This document shows, piece by piece, positions 35,315 to 41,912 of a stretch of 41,912 nt of DNA. The DNA lies in NCBI GenBank assembly GCA_021324445.1, contig JAJPJC010000418.1, positions 1-41,912 of the forward strand. The letters are read 5' to 3'. Below the pieces are notes generated by a model. That model was not told where the DNA came from, searched no databases, and saw nothing but the letters and a program-made list of their open reading frames with translations. The position numbers were made by a program, and so were the translations under genes. Each line of letters begins with the position of its first letter. The first letter of the stretch is position 1. The stretch is from Isosphaeraceae bacterium. Its GTDB lineage: Bacteria; Planctomycetota; Planctomycetia; Isosphaerales; Isosphaeraceae.

Positions 35315-37141
35315 ATGAGGAGGGCAACCTGGCTGTCCCGCTATGGCGTGGCCGTCTTGGTGGTCATCGCCACCCTCAGCGTGCTGGAGATCCCCAGGTT
35401 CGGCCACGGGCTGGGGAATCTCCTGTTCCTGGCTGTGCTCTTGAGCGCCTGGTACGGGGGCCTGGGGCCGGGCCTGCTGGCCGCCACGCTGTTCGCTCTG
35501 GCCGGCGTGCGCGGCCTGCTCGTCTCCGGGCCGGAGTTCTCCTCGGCGCGTGTGGTGGCGCTGGCGCTCTCCCTGGTGTGTGCCGGGATCATCACGCTGC
35601 TGGTGGAAGCGCTGCACGCGGCGCGCAGGCGGTCGGAGGCCAGCCAGCAGTGGTTGACGGCCGTGCTGACCAGCATCGGCGATGCGGTCATCGCCACCGA
35701 CCGCCAGGGGCGGGTCAACTTCATGAACCCGGTGGCCGAGTCGCTCTGTGGCCGCACCCAGGCCGAGGCAGCCGGCCGGCCGCTGGGTGACATCTTCCGG
35801 CTGGTCAACGAACGGACGAAGGCCCTGATCGAGAACCCGGTGGCACGGGTCCTGGCCGAAGGGGCCGTCGTCGGCCTGGCCAGCCACACGCTGTTGATCA
35901 GCCATGACGGCACCGAGCGGTCGATCGATGAGAGCGGGGCTCCGATCCGCAACCCCAGCGGCCAGATCGCAGGAGCCGTGCTGGTCTTCCGCGACGTGAC
36001 CGAGCGGAAGCGGGCGGAAGCGGCCTTGGTGGAGGAGAGCCGGCGCAAGGACGAGTTCCTCGCCATGCTCGCGCACGAGCTGCGCAATCCCCTGGCCGCC
36101 ATCGCCAACGCGGTGCAACTGCTGCTGCGGCCAGGGGCCGAGCACCTGGTGGACTGGTGCACGGAGGTCATCGACCGCCAGGTCAAGCACCTGGCCCACC
36201 TGATCGATGACCTGCTCGATGTCTCGCGCCTCACCCGCGGCAAGATCCAGCTCCGGGTGCAGCGCGTCGACCTGGCGACGCTCATCCGCTCGGCGACCGC
36301 AGCCGTCCGGCCGCTGATCGAGGACCAGAAGCACGACCTGCACGTCCAGATCGAGCCCCAGAGCATTGCGCTGCTGGCCGACCCGACCCGGCTCGAGCAG
36401 ATCCTGGTCAACTTGCTGACCAACGCGGCCAAGTATACCGAACCGGGTGGTCGGATCGAGCTGACCGCGCGACGGGACGCAGGGCGGGTCCTCATCCAGG
36501 TGCGCGATACCGGCATCGGCATCGCGCCCGAGTTGCTCCCGCGGGTCTTCGACCTGTTCCGGCAGGGGGACCGGACGCTGGCCCGGTCCGAAGGCGGCCT
36601 GGGGATCGGCTTGACGATCGTCTCGAAGCTGACCGAAATGCATGGGGGGACCGTCACGGTCGACAGCGGCGGTCCCGGCAAGGGGAGCACCTTTACCGTG
36701 GATCTCCCTGCCCTCGTCGACGCCTCGCCGGCCGAGGCCGCAGCCCCGGCCACGACGAATGAGCCGGCCCGGACCCGCGTCCTGATCGTCGACGACAACG
36801 TCGACCTCACCCAGTCGCTGGCCCGGCTGCTGCGCCTGCTGGGACATGAGGTGGAGACCGCCTACGACGGGCCGGCGGGCATCGCGGCGGCGCGCGGCTT
36901 CCGGCCCCGCTTCATCCTCCTGGACATCGGGCTGCCCAGCCTGGACGGCTACCAGGTGGTCGGGGAGCTGCGGCGCGATGCGGCGACCCGGGAGGCCACG
37001 ATCATCGCGATCACCGGATACGGCCAGGAGGAGGACCGGCAGCGAGCACTCGCGGCGGGCTTCGATCACCACCTGGCCAAGCCCGTCGATCACAGCACGC
37101 TGATCTCCCTGCTCCACGACAATCCCTGCTCCGAGCACTGA
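35315..37141 (+). CDS. Hybrid sensor histidine kinase with DUF4118-like membrane domain, PAS and receiver
   Basis: 608 residues from ATG 35315; the frame is open 19 codons further up. Order: three or four transmembrane helices of DUF4118 type (LLFLAVLLSAWYGGLGPGLL, ALALSLVCAGIITLLVEAL), a PAS domain (WLTAVLTSIGDAVIATDRQG to VLVFRDVTERK, about 110-235), HisKA with phospho-acceptor His254 in LAHELRNPLAA, HATPase (LLTNAAKYTEPGG, DTGIGIAPELL, GGLGIGLTIVSK), and a C-terminal receiver (VLIVDDNVDLTQSL, FILLDIGLPSLDGYQ, ITGYGQ, AKPVD). All catalytic residues are present. The phosphate can pass from His to the fused receiver Asp and on to a phosphotransfer partner. The two receiver genes next downstream are the obvious candidates for signalling partners. 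Confidence 0.95.
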   Translation: MRRATWLSRYGVAVLVVIATLSVLEIPRFGHGLGNLLFLAVLLSAWYGGLGPGLLAATLFALAGVRGLLVSGPEFSSARVVALALSLVCAGIITLLVEALHAARRRSEASQQWLTAVLTSIGDAVIATDRQGRVNFMNPVAESLCGRTQAEAAGRPLGDIFRLVNERTKALIENPVARVLAEGAVVGLASHTLLISHDGTERSIDESGAPIRNPSGQIAGAVLVFRDVTERKRAEAALVEESRRKDEFLAMLAHELRNPLAAIANAVQLLLRPGAEHLVDWCTEVIDRQVKHLAHLIDDLLDVSRLTRGKIQLRVQRVDLATLIRSATAAVRPLIEDQKHDLHVQIEPQSIALLADPTRLEQILVNLLTNAAKYTEPGGRIELTARRDAGRVLIQVRDTGIGIAPELLPRVFDLFRQGDRTLARSEGGLGIGLTIVSKLTEMHGGTVTVDSGGPGKGSTFTVDLPALVDASPAEAAAPATTNEPARTRVLIVDDNVDLTQSLARLLRLLGHEVETAYDGPAGIAAARGFRPRFILLDIGLPSLDGYQVVGELRRDAATREATIIAITGYGQEEDRQRALAAGFDHHLAKPVDHSTLISLLHDNPCSEH

Positions 37142-37678
37142 GAACGTCGTTGAGGAACCGCCCCAATGGGAGCTCGCCCTCGGGAAGGTGGGGCAGCCGT
37201 CCTCACCTGCACTCTGACCGCCGAGGGCACCGGGCCCACACGTTCCCCTTGGCGTGGATCTCTTCGGCCGCTCAGGGGGAAATGCCGTGGACGGATCGAA
37301 GACGAATCCCACCTCACCGTTCCCGTGTGACCCTGGGATGCTCCCGCGCCCTGCCGCCTCTACGTCGCTCCCGGGGCATTCTCGGCAACATTCCCGTGAG
37401 ATCACCCGGAGTGACGTACACTTGAGCAGCGAGGGTTACGACCCGAGCGAGTCGTGCGAAGCCCTCGAGGGTGAACCTGTGGTAGGGAGACCCGTGCGCC
37501 GGACCCTTGCCCGGAAGGGGCCAAGACCGATCAGTCTGGGGCAACGCCCCGGGGCCGCTCCGGTCCTCGCTGACGCGGGACGGGACAGCCCCAGAGGGGT
37601 CGGCTCGAACCACCATGGAGAGACAGGTCGATTACCCGGGCGAAGTCTCGCCCTGAGCGAACAGAACGGCAGGTGAAA
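37142..37678 (+). ncRNA. Candidate structured leader upstream of the receiver/GGDEF-EAL genes
   Basis: No convincing gene in 537 bases. The second half folds repeatedly: a nested stem CGAGGG/CCCTCG (37430-37435/37462-37467) enclosing ACGAC/GTCGT (37438-37442/37451-37455); then CCCTT/AAGGG (37504-37519), AGAC/GTCT (37524-37537), GGGGC/GCCCC over AAC (37538-37550) and CCCC/GGGG over AGA (37589-37599). The motifs of GEMM-type c-di-GMP riboswitches are not evident. It may be an unrecognised structured 5' leader, or simply GC-rich sequence that pairs easily. Confidence 0.25.
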
Positions 37679-38059
37679 ATGAGCCAAACCATCCTCGTCG
37701 TCGAAGACGAAGAGATGAACCGCGACATGATAACCCAGCGTCTGGAGCTGAGGGGATATCGGGTCGTCGGGGCTGTCGACGGGCTCGAGGGATTCGCGAT
37801 GGCCCGTGCCCAGGCGCCCGACCTGATCCTGCTGGACGTCAACCTCCCCGAGATCGACGGCTGGGAAGTCGCCCGGCGCCTCAAGGCCGAGGCGGTCACC
37901 CGGCACATCCCCGTGGTCGCACTGACCGCGCACGCCATGGCCAGCGATCGGGACAAGGCGTTGGAAGCGGGCTGTGATGGCTACGAGACCAAGCCCGTCG
38001 ATTTTCCACGGCTGCTCTCCACCATGGAAGCTCTGCTGCTGCGGGGGACCAATCCATGA
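37679..38059 (+). CDS. Stand-alone response regulator receiver (CheY-like)
   Basis: 126 residues from ATG 37679 with AGGTGAAA upstream; a GTG two codons earlier is less likely. One receiver domain: ILVVEDEEMNRDM (acidic pocket), Asp53 in LILLDVNLPEIDG, the conserved Thr in VVALTAHAM, and Lys in ETKPVDF. No output domain, so it acts by binding partners, for example the hybrid kinase before it or the GGDEF-EAL protein after it. Its stop overlaps the next start (ATGA at 38056). The N-terminal part is strikingly similar to the receiver of the next protein, sharing EExNRDMxxQRLELxGY. Confidence 0.95.
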   Translation: MSQTILVVEDEEMNRDMITQRLELRGYRVVGAVDGLEGFAMARAQAPDLILLDVNLPEIDGWEVARRLKAEAVTRHIPVVALTAHAMASDRDKALEAGCDGYETKPVDFPRLLSTMEALLLRGTNP

Positions 38060-40230
38060 CGACCGGGCCGGGCTCGCTGCTGATCGTGGACGACGAGGAG
38101 TTAAACCGGGACATGCTGTCCCAACGCCTGGAATTGCAGGGATATACCGTCGCGGCGGCCGAGCACGGCCGGCGGGCGCTGGACTTGATCGAGCGGCAGG
38201 CGTTCGATCTGGTCCTCCTCGATGTGATGATGCCGGATCTGAACGGCCTGGAAGTCCTGCGCCTCCTCCGCCGACAATTCACACCCGTCGAGCTGCCGGT
38301 GATCATGGTGACCGCCCGCGACCAGAGCGAGGACATCGTCGAGGCGTTCAATCTGGGAGCCAACGACTATGTGACCAAGCCGATCGACCTGCCGGTGGCG
38401 GTGGCTCGGATCGCCACCCAGGTCGGGCACAAACGCGCCCAGGCGGCCTTGCGCGAGAGCGAAGCGCGATACGCCCTCGCGGCGCGCGGCGCGAATCACG
38501 GGCTGTGGGACTGGGACCTTCGAACCGACGAGATCTATTACTCCACCCGCTGGCAGGCACTGCTGGGATACGAGGATGGCGAGCTCGACCCCCGGCCGGA
38601 CGAATGGCTCAGGCGGGTCCACCCCGAGGACATCGAGCGCGTCCAGACGTCGCTGGCGGCCCATCGTCAGGGGAGCACCCCGCACTTCGAATGCGAACAC
38701 CGGTTGTTACACAAGGACCAGACCTATCGCTGGGTGGTTGCGCGCGGCGTGGCCGTGCGGGACCGTGACGGCACGGATCTCCGCATGGCCGGCTGGTTGA
38801 GCGATGTCACCGAGGGCCGGGTCTCCGACCCGCTCACGGGCCTACCCAACCGCATCTTCTTATTGGACCGCATCGAGCGGGCTCTCGAGCGGTCGAGGCG
38901 CCTCCCCGAGTTCCATTTCGCCGTCCTGTTCCTGGACCTCGATCGGTTCAAGGTGATCAACGACAGCCTCGGCCATCTCATCGGCGATCAACTGCTGATC
39001 GGCTTCGCGCGGCGCCTGGAGGGGAGCCTGCGAGCCTGCGATACCGTCTCGCGTACGGGGTCCTCACCGACCCTGGCGCGCCTCGGTGGCGATGAATTCA
39101 CGGTCCTGCTGGACGGCATGAGTGACCCCAGCGACGCGCTCAAGGTGGCCGAGCGGATCCACAGCGAACTGGCCAGGCCCTTCCGCCTGGGCGGGCATGA
39201 GGTGTACACTTCCTCCAGTATCGGGATCGCCCTGGGCAGTCCGGGCTATCGGCGGCCGGAGGACATGCTGCGTGACGCCGATACGGCGATGTACTCGGCC
39301 AAGGCGCAGGGCAAGTCCCGCTCCGCGGTGTTCGACACTGCCATGCATGAACGAGCCGTCGCCCGGCTGGAGCTGGAAACCGAGCTGCGCCGAGCCCTCG
39401 AGCACGACGAGCTCCGCCTGCATTACCAACCGATCGTGGAGCTGGAAACCGACCGGCTGATCGGGTTCGAGGCCCTGGTGCGCTGGCAGCACCCCCAGCG
39501 GGGCCTGCTCATGCCCGAGGAGTTCATCACCGCGGCCGAAGAGAATGGGCTGATCGTGCCCCTCGGCTGGTGGGTGCTCGACGAGGCCTGCCGCCAGATC
39601 GGCCAGTGGCAGGCCCGTTACCCGGACGTCCCGCCCCTGATGATCTGCGTGAATCTCTCGCCCAAGCAGTTCTCCCAGACCGTGCTGGCCGATCGCGTGG
39701 AACAGATCGTGCGCCAGACCGGCATCGACCCGAGCAGCCTCAAGCTGGAGATCACCGAGAACGCCATCATGAGCGACCCGGACCTGGCGGCGGCAACCCT
39801 CGACCGCCTCCGATCCCTGGGGATCCAGATCGGTATCGATGACTTCGGCACGGGCCACTCCTGCCTGAGCTACTTGCGGCGGTTCCCGATCGACACCCTG
39901 AAAATCGACCGCTCCTTCGTCCACAGGATGGATCAGGACGCAAAGGATCTCGAGATCGTCCAGACAATCTTGATGCTGGCCCGGAACCTGTCCATGGACG
40001 TGATCGCCGAGGGCGTGGAGACACCCCACCAGCGGGATCGACTCCAGACCCTGGGATGCGAACACGGCCAGGGATACTACTTCTCCAGGGCCATGCAGGG
40101 GCAGGACGCGGAGGCCCTGATCGCCCGTAGCCGTCGAATGCCCGGCCATCTCCACGGGACCGTCAGCGGTGACGATTCCGCCGCTGTCCACACGGCCCAC
40201 TTCCCGGTCGAGGCCGGACCCTGCAGGTGA
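38056..40230 (+). CDS. Receiver-PAS-GGDEF-EAL protein, c-di-GMP turnover
   Basis: 724 residues. Receiver (about 1-125, Asp56 in LVLLDVMMPDLNG, Lys in VTKPID), PAS of the PAS_3 type (about 138-250, NHGLWDWDLRTDEIYYS and PDEWLRRVHPED), GGDEF (about 257-420, active-site GGDEF at 344-348 with DLDRFKVINDSLGH), and EAL (about 435-690, FEALVRWQHP, CVNLSPKQFS, EITENAIM, DDFGTGHSCLSYL, KIDRSFVH, AEGVET). Both catalytic sites look intact, so it may make and degrade c-di-GMP under control of the receiver. The usual inhibitory RxxD five residues before GGDEF is displaced: RACD (326-329) is followed by about nine extra residues. Start overlaps the receiver gene stop (ATGA), so the two are co-translated. 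Confidence 0.96.
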   Translation: MTTGPGSLLIVDDEELNRDMLSQRLELQGYTVAAAEHGRRALDLIERQAFDLVLLDVMMPDLNGLEVLRLLRRQFTPVELPVIMVTARDQSEDIVEAFNLGANDYVTKPIDLPVAVARIATQVGHKRAQAALRESEARYALAARGANHGLWDWDLRTDEIYYSTRWQALLGYEDGELDPRPDEWLRRVHPEDIERVQTSLAAHRQGSTPHFECEHRLLHKDQTYRWVVARGVAVRDRDGTDLRMAGWLSDVTEGRVSDPLTGLPNRIFLLDRIERALERSRRLPEFHFAVLFLDLDRFKVINDSLGHLIGDQLLIGFARRLEGSLRACDTVSRTGSSPTLARLGGDEFTVLLDGMSDPSDALKVAERIHSELARPFRLGGHEVYTSSSIGIALGSPGYRRPEDMLRDADTAMYSAKAQGKSRSAVFDTAMHERAVARLELETELRRALEHDELRLHYQPIVELETDRLIGFEALVRWQHPQRGLLMPEEFITAAEENGLIVPLGWWVLDEACRQIGQWQARYPDVPPLMICVNLSPKQFSQTVLADRVEQIVRQTGIDPSSLKLEITENAIMSDPDLAAATLDRLRSLGIQIGIDDFGTGHSCLSYLRRFPIDTLKIDRSFVHRMDQDAKDLEIVQTILMLARNLSMDVIAEGVETPHQRDRLQTLGCEHGQGYYFSRAMQGQDAEALIARSRRMPGHLHGTVSGDDSAAVHTAHFPVEAGPCR

Positions 40231-40545
40231 TCCGTCCGCGCGCTGGGCCAGCGCGGTCGCGAGGCCCTCCTGCCCTCCTCATCGCAGAGGCTAAACCGTC
40301 CACGACGACCATCCTGGTCGGGCATCTCCTACCCGCTCGGGAGAACCTGCGCCCCCTGGCCCGCGCGATCGCTGAAAATGGCAGCGCCGCCGAACGGGCC
40401 GCTTTACTTGTAGCGATTCGTGTTTTATAAAGAAGGAGGGATCGCGGTCCAGCCCGCGCCGCCAGGAGGGTGTGGGGACGGTGGTTGGCCGCGGGCCAGT
40501 TGGACATGATGACCGATCCCACCCTGCCCGATCGAAGGAGCCGCG
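40231..40545 (+). other. Intergenic region before the hydrogenase operon
   Basis: 315 bases holding only the promoter candidate at 40403-40431 and, near the end, the ribosome site GAAGGAG of the hydrogenase small subunit. Confidence 0.5.
40403..40431 (+). promoter_or_regulatory. Candidate promoter of the [NiFe]-hydrogenase operon
   Basis: TTTACT (40403-40408), 17 bases, TATAAA (40426-40431). It is the only AT-rich stretch between the EAL gene and the hydrogenase, about 115 bases before ATG 40546. Confidence 0.45.
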
Positions 40546-41613
40546 ATGGCCGAGTCGTCGATCCCGTGGGGGCGGAGGACGCAGCAGGCACCGGCCCTGG
40601 AGGCGATGCACATCCTCTGGATCACGGCCGGCTTGGGCTGTGATGGCGATTCGATCGCGATCACGGCCGCGACGCAGCCGAGCCTCGAGGACCTGGTACT
40701 GGGTGCCATCCCGGGCCTGCCGCAGGTCCACCTGCACCACCCGGTGCTGTCGTATGAGAACGGGGACGAGTTCCTGGCATCGTGGTTCGGCGCCGCGGAA
40801 GGCCGGCTCGACCCGTTTCTGCTGGTCGTGGAGGGCTCGATTCCCGACGAGAGGATCGGGGGAGAGGGTTACTGGGCCGCCGTGGGCGTCGACCGGGAGA
40901 CTGGCCAACCGATCCCCACCTGCGCGTGGATCGACCGCCTGGCTCCCAGGGCGTGGGGCGTGGTCGCGGCCGGGACGTGCGCCGCCTACGGCGGCATCCA
41001 CGCCATGGAGGGGAACCCGACCGGCTGCATGGGCCTGCCCGACTACCTGGGCTGGGACTGGCGATCGAAGTGGGGCTTGCCGATCGTCTGCGTGCCCGGC
41101 TGCCCGGTCCACCCGGACAACTTCATGGAGGTGCTCCTCTACCTGCTCAAGCAGGCCGCGGGCCGGGCGCCGATGATTCCGCTGGATGAGAACCTGCGTC
41201 CCGCCTGGCTCTTCGGCCAGACCGTTCACGAGGGATGCGACCGGGCCGGCTACTACGAGCAGGGCGATTTTGCCGAGGGCGCCGGGTCGCACCAGTGCAT
41301 CGTGAAGCTCGGCTGCTGGGGGCCGGTGGTCCAGTGCAACGTCGGCAAGCGGGGCTGGATGGCGGGCCTTGGCGGCTGTCCCAATGTCGGCGGGATCTGC
41401 ATCGGCTGCACCATGCCCGGATTCCCCGATAAGTTCATGCCGTTCTCGGAGATCCCGCCGGGGGCGATGTTGTCCACGACCGCAGTCGCCATGTATGGCA
41501 AGGCGATTCGCGCCCTGCGGCGGTTCACCCAGGCGTCGATGAACCGCGAGCCCGAGCGGCGCGCCGGCTCGGCGACGCGCGGAGAAGCCGGGAGACTGCC
41601 CGCGACTCCTTGA
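40546..41613 (+). CDS. hhyS: Group 1h [NiFe]-hydrogenase small subunit
   Basis: 355 residues from ATG 40546 with GAAGGAGCCGCG upstream. The small subunit carries the iron-sulphur relay. No Tat signal is present, as in group 1h (actinobacterial-type) enzymes. The proximal-cluster motif reads GLGCDGDS: Cys32 is kept and Asp35 stands where most [NiFe] enzymes have the second Cys, the 3Cys-1Asp ligation described for the Ralstonia actinobacterial hydrogenase. Further cluster residues: AGTCAAYGG, VPGCPVHPDN, then HEGCDRAGYYEQG, HQCIVKLGCWGP, LGGCPNVGGICIGCTMPG for the medial and distal clusters. Such enzymes oxidise H2 at atmospheric levels and tolerate O2, supplying electrons to respiration during starvation. 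It precedes the large subunit by 54 bases. Confidence 0.95.
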   Translation: MAESSIPWGRRTQQAPALEAMHILWITAGLGCDGDSIAITAATQPSLEDLVLGAIPGLPQVHLHHPVLSYENGDEFLASWFGAAEGRLDPFLLVVEGSIPDERIGGEGYWAAVGVDRETGQPIPTCAWIDRLAPRAWGVVAAGTCAAYGGIHAMEGNPTGCMGLPDYLGWDWRSKWGLPIVCVPGCPVHPDNFMEVLLYLLKQAAGRAPMIPLDENLRPAWLFGQTVHEGCDRAGYYEQGDFAEGAGSHQCIVKLGCWGPVVQCNVGKRGWMAGLGGCPNVGGICIGCTMPGFPDKFMPFSEIPPGAMLSTTAVAMYGKAIRALRRFTQASMNREPERRAGSATRGEAGRLPATP

Positions 41614-41667
41614 CCCCAAATCGCACAGGACGGGCCGCACGATCCGGGTCAGAACAGGACCGACGCC

Positions 41668-41912
41668 ATGACCGCAGGTGCCTCGAACGATCCGCCGCGC
41701 CTGGTCGAGATGTCCTGGGACCCGATCACCCGGATCGTGGGCAGCCTGGGCATCCACACCCAGATCGACTTCGCCCGGGGGCGGGTGGCCGAGTGCTACA
41801 GCACCTCGTCGATCTTCCGGGGCTACAGCATCTTCATGAAGGGGAAGGACCCCCGCGACGCCCACTTCATCACCAGCCGGATCTGCGGCATCTGCGGGGA
41901 TAATCACGCCAC
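41668..41912 (+). CDS. hhyL: Group 1h [NiFe]-hydrogenase large subunit, 3' end outside window
   Basis: The frame from ATG 41668 runs off the right edge after 81 residues. It reads EMSWDPITRIVGSLGIHT, FARGRVAECYSTSSIFRGY, KGKDPRDAHFITSR and the L1 signature RICGICGDNHAT, whose two cysteines bind the NiFe centre. The RICGICGDNHAT form of L1, together with the SSIFRGYSIFMKGKDPRDA segment, is typical of group 1h. The rest of the operon (accessory hyp genes, maturation protease) should lie to the right. Confidence 0.95.
   Translation, partial: MTAGASNDPPRLVEMSWDPITRIVGSLGIHTQIDFARGRVAECYSTSSIFRGYSIFMKGKDPRDAHFITSRICGICGDNHA

Noticed and set aside
35129..37405. Long minus-strand frame of about 750 codons
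   Set aside because: Antisense to the hybrid histidine kinase, which has all expected motifs.
37424..37620. c-di-GMP riboswitch or group II intron fragment
   Set aside because: No GEMM motif set and no domain V-like hairpin could be found.
37254..37676. 140-codon frame between the kinase and the receiver
   Set aside because: No family resemblance or ribosome site; the DNA is rich in hairpins and better explained as a leader.
40291..41907. Long minus-strand frame over the hydrogenase
   Set aside because: Antisense shadow of hhyS and hhyL.

Overview
The window is high-GC DNA that looks like a planctomycete chromosome segment, probably close to the Isosphaera/Singulisphaera group. The reasons are family-level: a DUF1559 pseudopilin with the H-X9-DG tail, a DUF1573-type lipoprotein, a PEP-CTERM protein, two Hanks-type Ser/Thr kinases with unusual extra domains, a SpoIVB (S55) peptidase paired with a beta-propeller protein, and a Uma2 (DUF820) nuclease. 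I saw no rRNA, tRNA or CRISPR array.

Layout. 1-5.9 kb: the 3' part of a ~500-residue uncharacterised, probably mobile, winged-helix protein abuts a 5'-truncated RHS-core surface protein that runs into Ig/FN3-like modules and a dockerin-like end; a PEP-CTERM protein follows. 6.3-7.7 kb: replicative helicase dnaB. 7.8-11.2 kb (minus): two paralogous polytopic membrane proteins resembling GT-C glycosyltransferases. 11.3-15.9 kb (plus): a five-gene envelope/secretion-like cluster behind one good promoter: DUF1573-like lipoprotein (frame broken at a 12-G run), DUF1559 pseudopilin, a small exported protein with eight cysteines, a LolA-like protein with a C-terminal anchor, and a C39-peptidase-like protein. 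15.9-18.4 kb: a HAD phosphatase/HerA-like ATPase fusion, divergent from a ferritin-like protein. 19.1-20.9 kb: metallophosphoesterase divergent from a nucleotidyltransferase-like protein. 21.5-25.8 kb (minus): SpoIVB-type peptidase and a seven-bladed propeller protein. 26.1-31.3 kb (minus): Ser/Thr kinase plus coupled membrane protein, 6-phosphogluconate dehydrogenase, Uma2 nuclease, HAD hydrolase. 31.5-34.7 kb: a second, tail-anchored kinase, a TIGR01777 epimerase and a hotdog thioesterase. 35.3-40.2 kb (plus): hybrid histidine kinase, stand-alone receiver, and receiver-PAS-GGDEF-EAL protein, a likely two-component/c-di-GMP module. 40.5 kb to the end (plus): small subunit and start of the large subunit of a group 1h (actinobacterial-type, high-affinity) [NiFe] hydrogenase, whose proximal cluster motif has Asp in place of the second Cys.

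How it fits together. Most of the window is housekeeping plus signalling. The least explained unit is the 11.3-15.9 kb cluster, where a pseudopilin, a disulphide-rich exported protein and a C39-like protease fold sit in one transcription unit; I treat it as the best candidate for an undescribed export or surface-assembly system. The hydrogenase suggests the organism can oxidise trace H2. Promoters and hairpins were found by eye and are candidates only.
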